Below are positions 23,395 to 34,765 of a stretch of DNA of 64,000 nucleotides, one piece after another. Origin of the DNA: Arcuatula senhousia (Eukaryota > Mollusca > Bivalvia > Mytilida > Mytilidae). The stretch spans positions 24,457,275 through 24,521,274 of the forward strand of contig OZ020308.1 of assembly GCA_963971305.1 (NCBI GenBank), written 5' to 3'. Under the pieces are notes generated by a model that saw only the letters and a list, made by a program, of their open reading frames with translations, had not been told where the DNA came from and ran no database searches. Positions within the stretch are counted from its first letter, which is position 1, and every line of letters begins with the position of its first letter. The translations under genes and the position numbers were made by a program.

Positions 23395-25095
23395 TTTTCA
23401 TAAATGATTTGAAATACTAAACGTTTCCAATATTTATGATGTACTTTGTATAAATGTCCATATTAATGTCGTTATTTCTACTATTATAAGAATATTGGTG
23501 TCAATTGTCTGCTAATGATGTTGGAGGAAACTTGTTCTTTTTACATCATTCCAATCGTTCATTTGTTTGCTGTAATGACGTTATTGAGACCAATTGTCTT
23601 TCCAATTTGTTCTCAATGTCTAACAAATAAGTACTCAATTAATCGTTGTAAAGGAAACAATTAAACTCTTTATCTCAGTTCATTATCTTATTCATTTAAG
23701 CTAATTCCTCATTAATATTCTCTTTGAAACTGCAATCAAATCTTCCAAGAGGTTGCATCACTTATTAATGAAATTAATTCCAAGAGAAATTGAAACTCGA
23801 CTACACACCATCGATACGGATTAAGCATCCATTTTCGGCTTTATATATTAAATCGTGCTGAAACTGCTGAAACCCAGTCTTGACAAAAGATCAGTGGATG
23901 CAAATAGCTTCGATGAAAAATTAAGTATATAAATCTTGATGAACACGCCCTCTTATTTTATGAAAGCAGTCTCGCTTTTCATTTCAATAAAAGATACATT
24001 CAGTTAAGATTTAAAGTTTTTATTACCTTTTGAAGTTAACTGAATTGTTTACTGTTTTATAATAACTGATATTAAACGCTGATAAGTTGTGTATTGGGTA
24101 ACGTGTCGTGCACTGCATCCGAATCTAGGCTTAAGTCAATAAATTGCTTCTTGTCACTTAACTTTTACATTTATCCAATGTTCTCAACGAGATCCTCTAT
24201 TTTTTCCTTAAGGCACTAATTTGCGGAAGCTTTGTCTTACTAAGAGGGGTTTTGGCCACTGGCAAAACCTTATAATTGCATTAGATACAATGAGATGTGG
24301 AATAAGTCTACCCGAAACAGCTCACATAAGTGATAAATTAGAAAGACCACAATTGAAACAAATCCAGGAGGCTTAACGAGGCTAGAAGTTGCTGCTCGTC
24401 GTTTTGCGATTAGCCCAAGTTAGAATAAAAATGAAACTGTTTCGTATTGCTAACAAGGCTTATAGTTGGATATCCATATTTGGATGCCAACAAGATGTGT
24501 TATCAGGGACATCTGTCGTGGTTCAAAGAATGAAAATCATCCCATTCTCTCGTTTAATTAAAGTACCCGACCAAATTTGTCACTATCTCTTGTCATCAAC
24601 GTCATAAAAACGTATCTGTAATTAATGTAGAAAATCAATTTTCATCAAAAACCTATATATGGAAAACATAGTTTTGATGTAGATCTATTGATTCAGGAAA
24701 TCAAATATCATTAGATAGATTTTCTTAATTTACTCCTCAACATTTGTTTGTATTTATCTTAGATCTAATTCTGGAAATTTGGCTTATACATTCCATAGAG
24801 ATTGCTAGAGCAAATAAAAACATCAAATTGTAAAAACTACAAAAGATCAAAACACAATAAAAATAGATATTTCCCATTCCTATTGTTTTGACTACAAATT
24901 AATGTCTTTTAGGGTTTCACAGACTAGTACACTAAAAGCAGTGTGCGCTCTCATATCATATAATGAGCATATTTTCTTCCACCCCAAATTGTTGAACACT
25001 ATTTCGAATGTATTATGCCCTGAACCAAAATCTTTATCAGTTAACTTCCAAAAGGAAGCTTATCAATTAAAACAAGGGGTTGCAATAAGTCGTGC
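23395..25095. other. AT-rich stretch upstream of 23394
   Basis: No gene supported. Part (24285-24370, TGAGATGTGGAATAAGTC and ACCACAATTGAAACAAATCC) resembles 28010-28095, so it is a dispersed repeat. Confidence 0.35.
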
Positions 25096-25100
25096 TAAGC

Positions 25101-25652
25101 ATACCCCCACTCGACCATTCAGAAAACAGAAAGTAGATGACTGACTGACCTGGAAAGGGGAGGCACGATACAACTCATCATGCTGAAGCTGTGTACTGAA
25201 TTTGAAACCAATCCATCCAGTAGAAGCTGAGAAATCTGTTACAAAAAATTTCACATTTCAAATTTTTTACCCTAAAAAGTCTAAGTCGGCTCTGAAACAG
25301 GAAGTAGACGATGGACTGACCTGGAAAGGGGAGGCACGGTATAACTCATCATGCTGAAGCTGTGTACCAAATTTGAAACCAATCCATATAGTAGAAGCCA
25401 AGAAATCTGTTATGAAAAATTTCACATTTCAAATTTTTTACCCTAAAAAAGTCTAAGTCAGCTCGGAAAACAGGAAGTAGATGATGGACTGACCTGGAAA
25501 GGAGAGGCAAGGTGTAACTCATCATGCTAAAGCTGTGTATCAAATTTGAAATCAATCCATCCAGTAGAAGCAGAGAAATTGAACCGGACGGACAGACAGA
25601 CGGACGGACAAGGTGATTGCAATATAGCCCCCTCTCTTACGAGTGGGGGTAT
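25101..25652 (+). mobile_element. Hairpin-ended tandem-repeat element A
   Basis: The left end ATACCCCCACTCG (25101-25113) is exactly complementary to the right end CGAGTGGGGGTAT (25640-25652). The right end also pairs locally with ATAGCCCCCTCT to make a terminal hairpin. Inside are about 2.5 units of roughly 180 bp (CTGACCTGGAAAGGGGAGGC ... AAACAGGAAGTAGACGATGG), followed by GGACGGACAGACAGACGGAC just before the right end. Confidence 0.85.
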
Positions 25653-25659
25653 AAAAATA

Positions 25660-27097
25660 TAAGGTAAACTGCACTGAATTGTTATATGTTTAATATGTGT
25701 CCCATGCTTTTGTCAAATGCATAAGGTATATAAAGATTTTTCTTGTAATTATATAAATAATGAAAAAAACCGACTTTCTTCAAAATTCATTTGTCCAATT
25801 GCTTTGTGGCACGAACCTACCAGTTTGAAAATATTTTATCATATTAATCTTAAAAAAAGATTAAAGTTGCAATTGCCTTTTTTGTCTATACAAGTTTCTG
25901 CACTTTCATGAACACATGTAATAACATCTACACGGATATATGATCATAACTCTTTATGGTTTCGTGTTAAGTTCTCTATCTATATTGAAAATCTGTTTCA
26001 TAATACACATGGGGCGTTATAGGATCCTAATTGAAACAAAAATAAGGGTTTCGGCACGCAATGTTAACCAACTTGCACTGACATGTACTTTTACTTTAAG
26101 TCATATACCGGTAAATGAGAAAAAAAAACCAGATTTTTCATTTGTTTTCTGCAATATCTTTGACTAAAAATGGAGCAGAAAAAAGTATGATAGTTTTTGT
26201 AGACCAAAATAATTAGACAATACAATTTTCAACAGTCTGGCATTTTTGTGAAAAACCAGCAAAACTGAAACGGGAAAATTCACTTCATAATTTTCACCTG
26301 AATTCCTGGATCTGCCACATTAATTCTTTTTGTGATCATTTGCAGAACAAACAATTAATATCTTGAATTGTGGTAAAATGACCATGAAAATATCAAAACT
26401 AACTTTCTGCTATGAAAAAACCGACAATGGTCTTAAACCAACCGATGCCCACCACTTGTCTTCTGCAATTCCCCCCAAATAAGTCAACATTTTTTTTTTG
26501 CTTTTTAATTTCGGTAAAAAAGGATCTTAACAGTTTGGATCCAGTTACCATTTAGATATACAGTATTCATCACTGCATTCATATATACATACAAATCTTT
26601 AGTATGCAAACTTTGATAACATGTTTATAAATAAAACATAAATGCCCCAACAGATCATTAAAATAAATGTTAGCTCATCTCCATTAAAACCGATTCCCAC
26701 GCTATATAGGAACCCATTCTACTTTACATTTATATTAGAATTGAATCCAGTATGTTATTGAATATATGTTAGATGTTTTGTAAATATATATTTAAATCTA
26801 TATAATAAATTTAAAGTATCAAGTTGGTTTTCCAAACTTTACATTTACCCTGTCAATGCGTTTGCATTTATGAGCCATCTGCAATGTACGCTAAAAGAAT
26901 ATCTATTATAGACCTATATAAGGTTATAGAATAGATGTCAAAATCATATCATGTTCGATATCATTCATGGCTCCGAACATCGTTCAACACGCATTATAAT
27001 ATAAACATGTTTTAGAACCCATTTACCTCTTAAATTAGAAGTATCAAGGCTCATCAGTTTTTTCCTTTTAAGGTTATTTTCGATCTATATATACACA
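25660..27097. other. AT-rich stretch, no gene seen
   Basis: Short frames only; nothing with motif or splice support. Confidence 0.3.
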
Positions 27098-27460
27098 GGA
27101 AATTTTGCAACATATCTTAAACATATGTCCATCATATGTTAAACATATGTTCAAAAACATATGTTTACCTTATGTTTGATACCCATATGATTATCATATG
27201 TTTAAATATGTTAAACATATGACGAACATATATTTAACGTATGATAACAAACATCTTAAAATTCAAAATGTGAGTTATGCATTAGCAACTCATTTAAAAT
27301 GGTTTTTCTTAATTTTTTTTCTAAAAACATAAGTTTGTCATATGAAAACATAAACATATGATGAACATATGTTTTCAAACCAAACATAAAGGTAATCATA
27401 TGTTTAACATTATATTAAGTTTTTTTCAAACATATGCTTAAAATATGTTGCACTTTTTCC
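27098..27460. mobile_element. MITE built of CATATG-rich inverted repeats
   Basis: The ends are about 30-bp imperfect inverted repeats: GGAAATTTTGCAACATATCT at left, and the complement of GGAAAAAGTGCAACATATTT at right. The interior repeats ACATATG/CATATGT more than ten times in both orientations, so the whole element can fold in many registers. No coding capacity. Confidence 0.75.
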
Positions 27461-28750
27461 TTTATACTATACACACTACAAAAACTGCACATGAAATCAC
27501 AGATAAAGCGTAACCATTCATTATAATCAATTTTATTGAGATTTTAACGATTTTATCGTGTTTATTCATGTACACTTTATGATTTATAATTTTGTTTTCG
27601 TTTATTTTTCTTCGCAGTAAAACATACCAGACTTACCATTAACACACTGCCAATGGACACCATGCTGTGGATACAGTTATTCTAAGACCATGTTTCTTCT
27701 ACTAAAACTCCTAAAATACATATATAAGTAAATAAATAAAATGTGTCGGTGATTAAGGATTAAAAACAAAAATATTGATCTGGACATACAACAATTTTTG
27801 TTTCTAAAATATTTGAAAGCTTTATAAGTGTTTAAATTGTGAAAATTGGGTTTCATAAACCAAAAGTGTATTGGTAAATTATATATATTGTGTATGAGGA
27901 TGCTTGCTGAGTTTCAGTTACTCTCAGATGAGTGTTGCATTTTACTAAAAGTTTGTTTTATTCGTTAAGCTGCGCTTTAAAAATATTGTCACGTTCGTAA
28001 TAGACGATATTAAGATGTGGAATAAGTGATGCGACACAACTAACATAAAGAAACGCAAATTAAAAAAAAAATCACAATTGAAAACAGCCAGCAGTCTTGA
28101 ACATGACCAGAGAAGACAGGATCCCAATATTGTTATTATCGTAAATGTCGTAATAGGTTTTTTTATTTATGATTAGCTAGCTGCTTTATATTGGGGTTAT
28201 TTTTTTCTTAAAATAACCTGTTTTTCTTATATTGTGCCTTATGTTTTATTGTCCTAGTTAGTGAATTTATAGACTTTTTTGTTCTGTTAGAAAAAGGGAT
28301 AGACAGACAACAAAGGGAAACAAGAAAAGAACCATCAACTGGTTTAGGGTTAAAGGGCCATAGAAATTCATTTACTATGTGTATCTGAGATACCAATGCT
28401 TATAAACTACTTAAAACATTTATGATGTGGCTAATTAGGCCATGTTTCTGAATATATTGAATAGTAGCAACATAATTTTACATATAATCAAAGTACAGAA
28501 ATAAAACTTCAAAAGATGTTTAATCTATTCGATTCATGTTGTTAGAATTGATCTATAAAATTGTACATTCCTAAATCATTTAGTCTTTTATTGGTTAGGT
28601 AATAAAAATGTAAAATACAGATCTAAAAAGTCCATTTAAAATTCTAAATGAAAAAGGTTTTATACTATTTTAATATAAGACTAGGTTGTATTTTAAATGT
28701 TATACTCATCAAATTCAGGTCGTTTAACTTAAACTATGTTCGTTTTAGAA
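27461..28750. other. AT-rich stretch with dispersed-repeat text
   Basis: 28010-28095 matches 24285-24370 and so is part of a dispersed repeat. Otherwise nothing found. Confidence 0.3.
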
Positions 28751-29256
28751 GTACAAGATAAAACTAAAGCGGAGTGAAAACGGTAAACGTGATTTATCTC
28801 ATGGCGTAACCTCCACATCAGCATTTGAATCCAAAGTTGAAAGGATTGAAGGAAATCACTCGAAACCAAAAGGTTCGGACTGGAAAGCAAAATAAGCTCC
28901 GTGGATATCGTCCACGTGTAATATGAAAAACGAAGCCTGCTGTAAAACTTATGTGAATGTATCCAATAAAAACATGTTGGTAAATTTGTGTCAGAAATGT
29001 CTGACTACCAGGCTTATGATTACCCTCGTGGACCTCTCGTCCACCAGCAGCGGTTAATGACCTAGGGGTTTCTCAGCCTAGAAAGTTTAATGTTGGTAAA
29101 ATGTTTGGGTAACCCAAGGTTGATCTTATTTGTCAGAAAAATATCTCATTTACTTTATTTTCAACAGGATCAAGCGGAACTCTTATCAATGGCCTACGAG
29201 AAGCCACTAAAAAAGTTAACACTAAGTCTTGATCGGTTTGAGCCCACAAAGGGATG
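28751..29256 (+). CDS. Two weak plus-strand exon candidates
   Basis: At 28751, TTCGTTTTAG leads into an open stretch encoding KYKIKLKRSENGKRDLSHGV and ending GSDWKAK then stop. At 29169, TTTTCAACAG leads into text open in two frames (DQAELLSMAYEKPLKKLTLS, or SSGTLINGLREATKKV then stop). Using an internal GTAAAC donor at AACG, the first could join the second in frame. Composition is coding-like, but no start exon or homology is recognised. Confidence 0.22.
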
Positions 29257-29340
29257 AGTGAGTGAGTGAGTCTGTTGGTGCATTACGCCCGTGCAACGCT
29301 ATATCGGTTATTTACAGGCGATGAACATGAAAAGGGTGAT

Positions 29341-29965
29341 AAATACAAATGACAACAAAGTTCCAGACAATAAATTTTGCTAATCCTGACGCGCGTTTCG
29401 TCTATTCAAGACTCATCAGAGGCGCTCTACCAAAAATATTGAAAACGCCAAACACTGTATGAATATGCAGAGCATAGAACCGTATAACCAAAAATACCAA
29501 ACTGGGGAACCAAAAGCTTTGATGTATTCTCCAACTCAAAAGTGTTGGTGCCGGAGCGGGCTAACCTCGGGGAATTTAAACTCCACCAGCAGTGCTAACC
29601 TTCAAGTGTGTTCGAAATACAAATGACAACAAAGTTCCAGACAATAAATTTTGCTACGCCTGACGCGCGTTTCGTCTATTCAAGACTCATCAGAGGCGCT
29701 CTACCAAAAATATTGAAAACGCCAAACACTGTATGAATATGCAGAGCATAGAACCGTATAACCAAAAATACCAACTGGGGAACCAAAAGCTTTGATGTAT
29801 TCTCCAACTCAAAAGTGTTGGTGCTGGAGCGGGCTAACCTCTGGGAATTTAAACTCCACCAGCAGTGCTAACCTTCAAGTGTGTTCGAAATACAAATGAC
29901 GACAAAGTTCCAGACAATAAATTTTGCTACGCCTGACGCGCGTTTCGTCTATTCAGGACTCATGA
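29341..29965. repeat. 273-bp tandem repeat, 2.2 copies
   Basis: Unit landmarks CCTGACGCGCGTTTCGTCTA occur at about 29386, 29659 and 29932, giving a 273-bp period. The unit contains AAGACTCATCAGAGGCGCTC and AACTCCACCAGCAGTGCTAA. Copies 1 and 2 differ by only a few bases, so the duplication is recent. The CpG-rich GACGCGCGTTTCGTC segment is a common mollusc repeat motif. Confidence 0.85.
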
Positions 29966-30168
29966 ACATTAAATGACCATTTAATGATGATGATAAATGA
30001 AATATGGGGGTGGGTTAAATAAATGTTGAAGAACCACAGGAAAAGGGGAGAGGTGGGTAGGGGCAGAAAATTTAGCCTTGTCGGTCCACAAGGGGTTTTT
30101 TACGTGCATGAAGCGTGGCGCTTTCCACTTACGTTGGTCCACTATGGTCAGTGGTCATGGTTTCCGTA

Positions 30169-30330
30169 CACAGGCTTTTGGGTCCAGTATTTTATTGTTT
30201 TATAAATAACGTGTATATAAAAATTTTCATCTCGTCTATATACTATTTCCACATAGTATATAGACGAGATGAAAATTTTTATACACACGTTATTTATAAT
30301 AAAATAAAATCCTGGACCCAAACGCCTGTG
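30169..30330. repeat. Long near-perfect palindrome (77-bp arms, 8-bp loop)
   Basis: Left arm 30169-30245, right arm 30254-30330. They pair from CACAGGC...GGGTCCAG at the outside to CATCTCGTCTATATACTA next to the loop TTTCCACA, with about six mismatches or small indels. It is probably the core of a foldback or MITE-like element within a larger repeat (30030-30430). Confidence 0.9.
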
Positions 30331-30999
30331 GTCAGAATCCCAAGACCCTTAGTCGCGTCTTACGACAAGCTAGGATCTGCTGCGGGCCTATTCGCCACCC
30401 GGGCCCCGCACGGGAGCTCTTCAACCAAAGCAATGAATTGTCAACAGAATATTGGCCTAAAAATTCACAAGTAGATAATGGCACTTTGTTTGTGTATTGA
30501 AATAATTATCTGGTTTGTTCAACGGAAAGAAAAAAAACAGGGGGAAAACCTGTCGAACAGTGCATGCCCCCTTTTTAAAAGCAATTTTGTTTTTCAGATA
30601 AAAGTTTGAAAAGTATGTCAACCAATTTGTTTTCATAATCGAAGTATATATTGATTCGACAGAAATCCCAATCACGTCAAACTCAGTATGTTCTAATGTA
30701 AAAGCAGCATTTAATTTGAAATGGCTCAGCTACTATGAAATACAAATAAGTCCAACAGCTAGAATCTACTTCAACAAATGTAATTTTTAGAATAAAATTG
30801 TCCCCTATCTTTTTGAAAATAAAATGTAATTTGAGGTCAATTTATAATCGATATATCAATAGTTTAAACATGTGTTGATTGAATAAAAAAAAGAAGTTAA
30901 GCTGGTACCCCAGTTCGGCGGTTTGATAATTATCCTTATTTGATCGAAATAAACAAGTCAAAATGTCATTGGACTTGACCAAAACTTGGAACAACCTTA

Positions 31000-32436
31000 T
31001 GGCCCTGTCACACTATAACGGTTAGCCAACGTGTGCCGACGTTTTATAGAATATATTTTCAACACGTTGGTGTGCGTTGCGTAAGTTTTGTACACGTTAT
31101 GAACACGCTACAAACACGTTAGCGAACGTCAACGTGCGTTGGTGATCGCCGATTGCGTCGCAAATTTTTCAACATGCTTAAAATTTCCGACGTTCGCCAA
31201 CGTGTTAGAAATAAATTATTCGAACGCTAGGCATAAGTTAGAAGGACGTTATACACACGCTGATGTACGCTATGTGGTCGTTCTGCGCACGTTGAAATGC
31301 GTTTGACCAACGCTAAGCTAAATGGAAACGAACGTGTCTAGCGATAATGCAGCGCACGTCTAGCGTCAGTCTAACGACCAAAAAACCTATTCAACGTGTT
31401 TAAAACGTGTACAGAGCGTCATTGTTCGTTAACGAGTAGCGTATAAACCCCAGAATTTTATAAGTTAGATTGAATTACAAGGGGGAAAGTCAACTTCAAA
31501 AGCTTCAAATACTAATTCAAACCTGAAAAAAAAATATATTTACAAAAAATAATGAACAAAGCAAAAAAAAATCTTGAATATAACAAAGATAACTTTAAAT
31601 AGATGGTCTGGAATTGAAAGTAATTCTTGCAAATTGTAATACACCTGTCGTGTTTTCGGTGGACATTTTTTTTTTGGTAGAAAAATACTCAAATACAACG
31701 AGTAACGACAGTCTAACTTCAATACTCGTTTGAAATAATGTGTATTTTAAATATTCAATAAGCACACGCGTTTTTCTCTATTAAGGACATCTCTGTCATG
31801 CTGTCTGCAATCATTTAGGATAAGTCAAGTGCTATAAAAAGGATGCTAGGCAAAATCTACAGACCGGTATTTCTTAATCATTTGAGATTTTGAGAGTTTG
31901 TTAACAAGCGCATGCATTCCTCTCTGTATATTTTTGACATATCAAAAAATAAAATCTACACTATATTTTATTCTTTTATACTGAGTGCAAAAATCATCAC
32001 AATTGGTTAAAAAACGGCTTTAGAATAATATTTTTATAACGAAACTAAATTTCTATAATTATTAATTAATTCAGGGATACATTTAAGCCAGATAATAGAT
32101 CTATTTGGCTTATTATGAAATAATACTAAAGAAATTAACAGAAATCTTAGGTCTCCCCACCGATAGAAAAAATTTTAAGTTAGACTAACGCTATGAATGC
32201 GTTCTGCAGTCGTCACACATGCGCTAGGCAAACGTCGAGTACGCCAGACAAACGCTTTAGATAAGTTTTGAATAAGTTTGTCGTGCGTTGCAGGTAGTTA
32301 GTCTGACGCTCTGTGGTCGTTCACCGAGATATTTTTTGAAACTTTTTACAGCGACTGCCAACGTGTTCCAACGTTTTAGAAAATTATTCGAACGTTCGGC
32401 ACACGTTGGCTAAAACGTTATAGTGTGACAGGGCCA
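31000..32436. mobile_element. Non-autonomous DNA transposon with TTA target duplication
   Basis: The ends are inverted repeats starting TGGCCCTGTCACACTATAAC and continuing TTAGCCAACGTGTGCCGA with one or two gaps. TTA flanks both sides (30997-30999 and 32437-32439). A 3-bp TTA duplication fits PIF/Harbinger-type insertion. Both subterminal regions are dense in ACGT/AACGTG/CGTT words and CpG, against an AT-rich middle without a transposase frame. Confidence 0.8.
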
Positions 32437-32449
32437 TTACCCTTCATTT

Positions 32450-32565
32450 TGAATTCAGGACTATTGCGATCTATATTTTTCCGGTGTGTCTTCATGTTTT
32501 GTCTTTACTCTTGGACATTGAGATTGATCCTCCAAGTTATTACCTTCATTTAAGCTGTGTTTTTA
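32450..32565 (+). repeat. Dispersed repeat copy (same family as 11040)
   Basis: TTCAGGACTATTGCGATCTA, TACTCTTGGACATTGAGATT and CTCCAAGTTATTACC match 11085-11180. Confidence 0.6.
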
Positions 32566-33072
32566 AGTTTCGTTCGTCTATGCCGAATTAGTTCAAAATT
32601 TGACTTTAAGGGCTGACAACCATATGTCTCGAAATAGTCTCGATATACCTTTGTATCACTAACATTTCATTCATTTGGTAGTCTAACCAGCGGTTTTTGG
32701 ACTTTGCTTATTTTGGTTTAATGAGATCCAATGCCTGTGACGGTTGTTAGTCTGTCTTCATATTTGAGATCACACGAAAAAAGGTGGACCAATTAAAGGC
32801 CAACAAAAAACCAACGACTTAAGAAAGTTGTCAAGTTGCAGGCGATGTATCAAATATTGATTATGAATTGATCGCAAATGACATTTTATTTTCAAGATAG
32901 ACAGGGACAATTGTATTTTTTAGAAATGGCACTTGTCAAATTGGATTCCGACTGTTAAGCAGATAGACGAAAATCATGTTTTATTGTATACAATGTATAG
33001 TATCAGATTTATGTGAAATTAATTGCTGACTTTACCTAGGAACATACTGAGTCTCTGATACTGAGTTTGACG

Positions 33073-33474
33073 CCCGGGGGGGTTACTCTCATATATATTG
33101 TATACCTATGTGCCGATGAGGTTGTCAAACATGGACCTGTTCTTGACTTCAAAAACATACAAAACCATACCCTGTCACTGATTTTTTGCAGTAAAATGAC
33201 GTCATTTTCATACCATTTCAATAAAGTTAAGTACGTTTTACCCTATTTAACTAATATTTGAAGAAAGAAATGACAGTCATGTTTAGAATTCGATTGTTCT
33301 ACTAAAAAATGGTATGTTGAATTACCAATGATGGACATTTTAAAGTCATTTGTAAACCTGTTCTTTCCAGGGTTGAAAATCATGACCCTGTTCATGACTA
33401 GTTACCATAGAAAAACAGACCCTGTTTTGCGGCACATAGGTATACCCACTTACAATGGGAGTAACCCCCCCGGG
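33073..33474. mobile_element. MITE with CCCGGGGGGGTTACTC ends and 8-bp duplication
   Basis: The left end CCCGGGGGGGTTACTC and right end GAGTAACCCCCCCGGG are perfect inverted repeats. Further in, ATACCTATGTGCCG pairs with CGGCACATAGGTAT. The 8-bp word GTTTGACG lies immediately outside both ends (33065-33072 and 33475-33482), an exact target duplication. The 8-bp size suggests hAT-type insertion. About 400 bp, no coding capacity. Confidence 0.9.
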
Positions 33475-33734
33475 GTTTGACGTGAATCAAATCAATATCT
33501 TTTTTTGTCCGTATTGATAAATGCGAATAACTTACTTCGATTATCAAAATAAATTGGTTGAAAAACTTTCCAAATTAGAAAAATGTTATTGCTGAAAAGC
33601 ATGCACTATACTTCTGGTATTTTCACATAATAAATATTTTGTGAATCAAATCACATGAACAGTACTTTAATACTTGGAACGAACGTTCGCACCTTAATTA
33701 CTGGTAGTAGAAAAGCCGGTAAAAGACGAAAATA

Positions 33735-33930
33735 AAAATACTCCTTGACAAACCAACATCTGTATTCATCTAAGAAGTAGAAATTTTGTATTGGTCTATG
33801 GGCATATTATTTCTTACGTAAATTTAATGAGTGAACTAACCCTGTGCAAGAAAGATGTTTATCAGACAAAACGCTTTTTCAACCCCACTAACCCTGGTAT
33901 GACAAATCAGTTGTAAAATCGTAAGAAGCA
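33735..33930. repeat. Dispersed repeat (same family as 5860-6440)
   Basis: TTGACAAACCAACATCTGTATTCATCTAAG and the following 150 bp align with 6190-6390, including ATTTCTTACGTAAATTTAATGAGTG against CTTCCGTAAAATTTCTTGAGTG. Confidence 0.6.
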
Positions 33931-34531
33931 ACACAAAATGTTGCTTTATCAAGCCTAAGCATATAGTACATAATGAATATCTTAATTTAATTTCTAATAC
34001 ATTTTATATAAAGCTTGCACTTTAACTGGTGTGAAAGTACCCATGAAACAGTTGTAGTGTGTGATATATATGAAGCAGTTTCTAAGGTATAGTACGTTTC
34101 ATATGCACTTGAACACGTGTGAAGTCAGATTCAATAATTTTATTTGACCAATTTGTTGCTAATTTGTTCTGTTGATAGTTCTAAATAAAGAATTTGTTAT
34201 AACCAATGCAAAAATGTCGTAAAATATCACAAGGACAACCAAACTTACAGAATGTCTCTTTCATTTTGTTCAATATATCTTTTCTGAAAATTATTGGTGT
34301 TTTTTCTGTCTTAACTTTATTCTGGTTTCTTGTTTTAATTGTGCTCAAAACAGTGTCAATAGCAGTTTTGTTCGTATGGAGGCGAAAATATTATCCAATG
34401 ACCCACAAAACATTAAGAACATGATGAAACAGTTGTCAATACATTAAGCTAAATCATTTGTTCCAAAAATGGTGAACCATGCATGCTTTCTTGTTGAAAG
34501 CTATACCCATGATTAATGCATATTTTGAGAG

Positions 34532-34602
34532 AATTGTAGACAATATACGATGTTCGGGTACTATAAATTGTAGACAATATACGATGTTCGGGTACTATAA
34601 AT
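34532..34602. repeat. Short tandem duplication
   Basis: ATTGTAGACAATATACGATG plus TTCGGGTACTATAA occurs twice in direct succession with no differences seen. Confidence 0.85.
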
Positions 34603-34765
34603 TCACAATAATAAAATAAAACAATAATAAAAAAAACAAGCTTTGCAAATAAAAACACACGTGTTTGTTTAAGATTTATACACTTATGACTATATAACTT
34701 GCGATCTATACCATTATCAAAAGCCTAAATAATATAAAATGTAATGCTTTTTGTACTTTTTTCAG

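Noticed and set aside
34206..34424. 72-residue plus-strand frame with a long hydrophobic segment and WRRKYYP after it
   Set aside because: It looks like a membrane segment, but hydrophobic frames arise easily from T-rich DNA; no splice partner, start context or homology was found.
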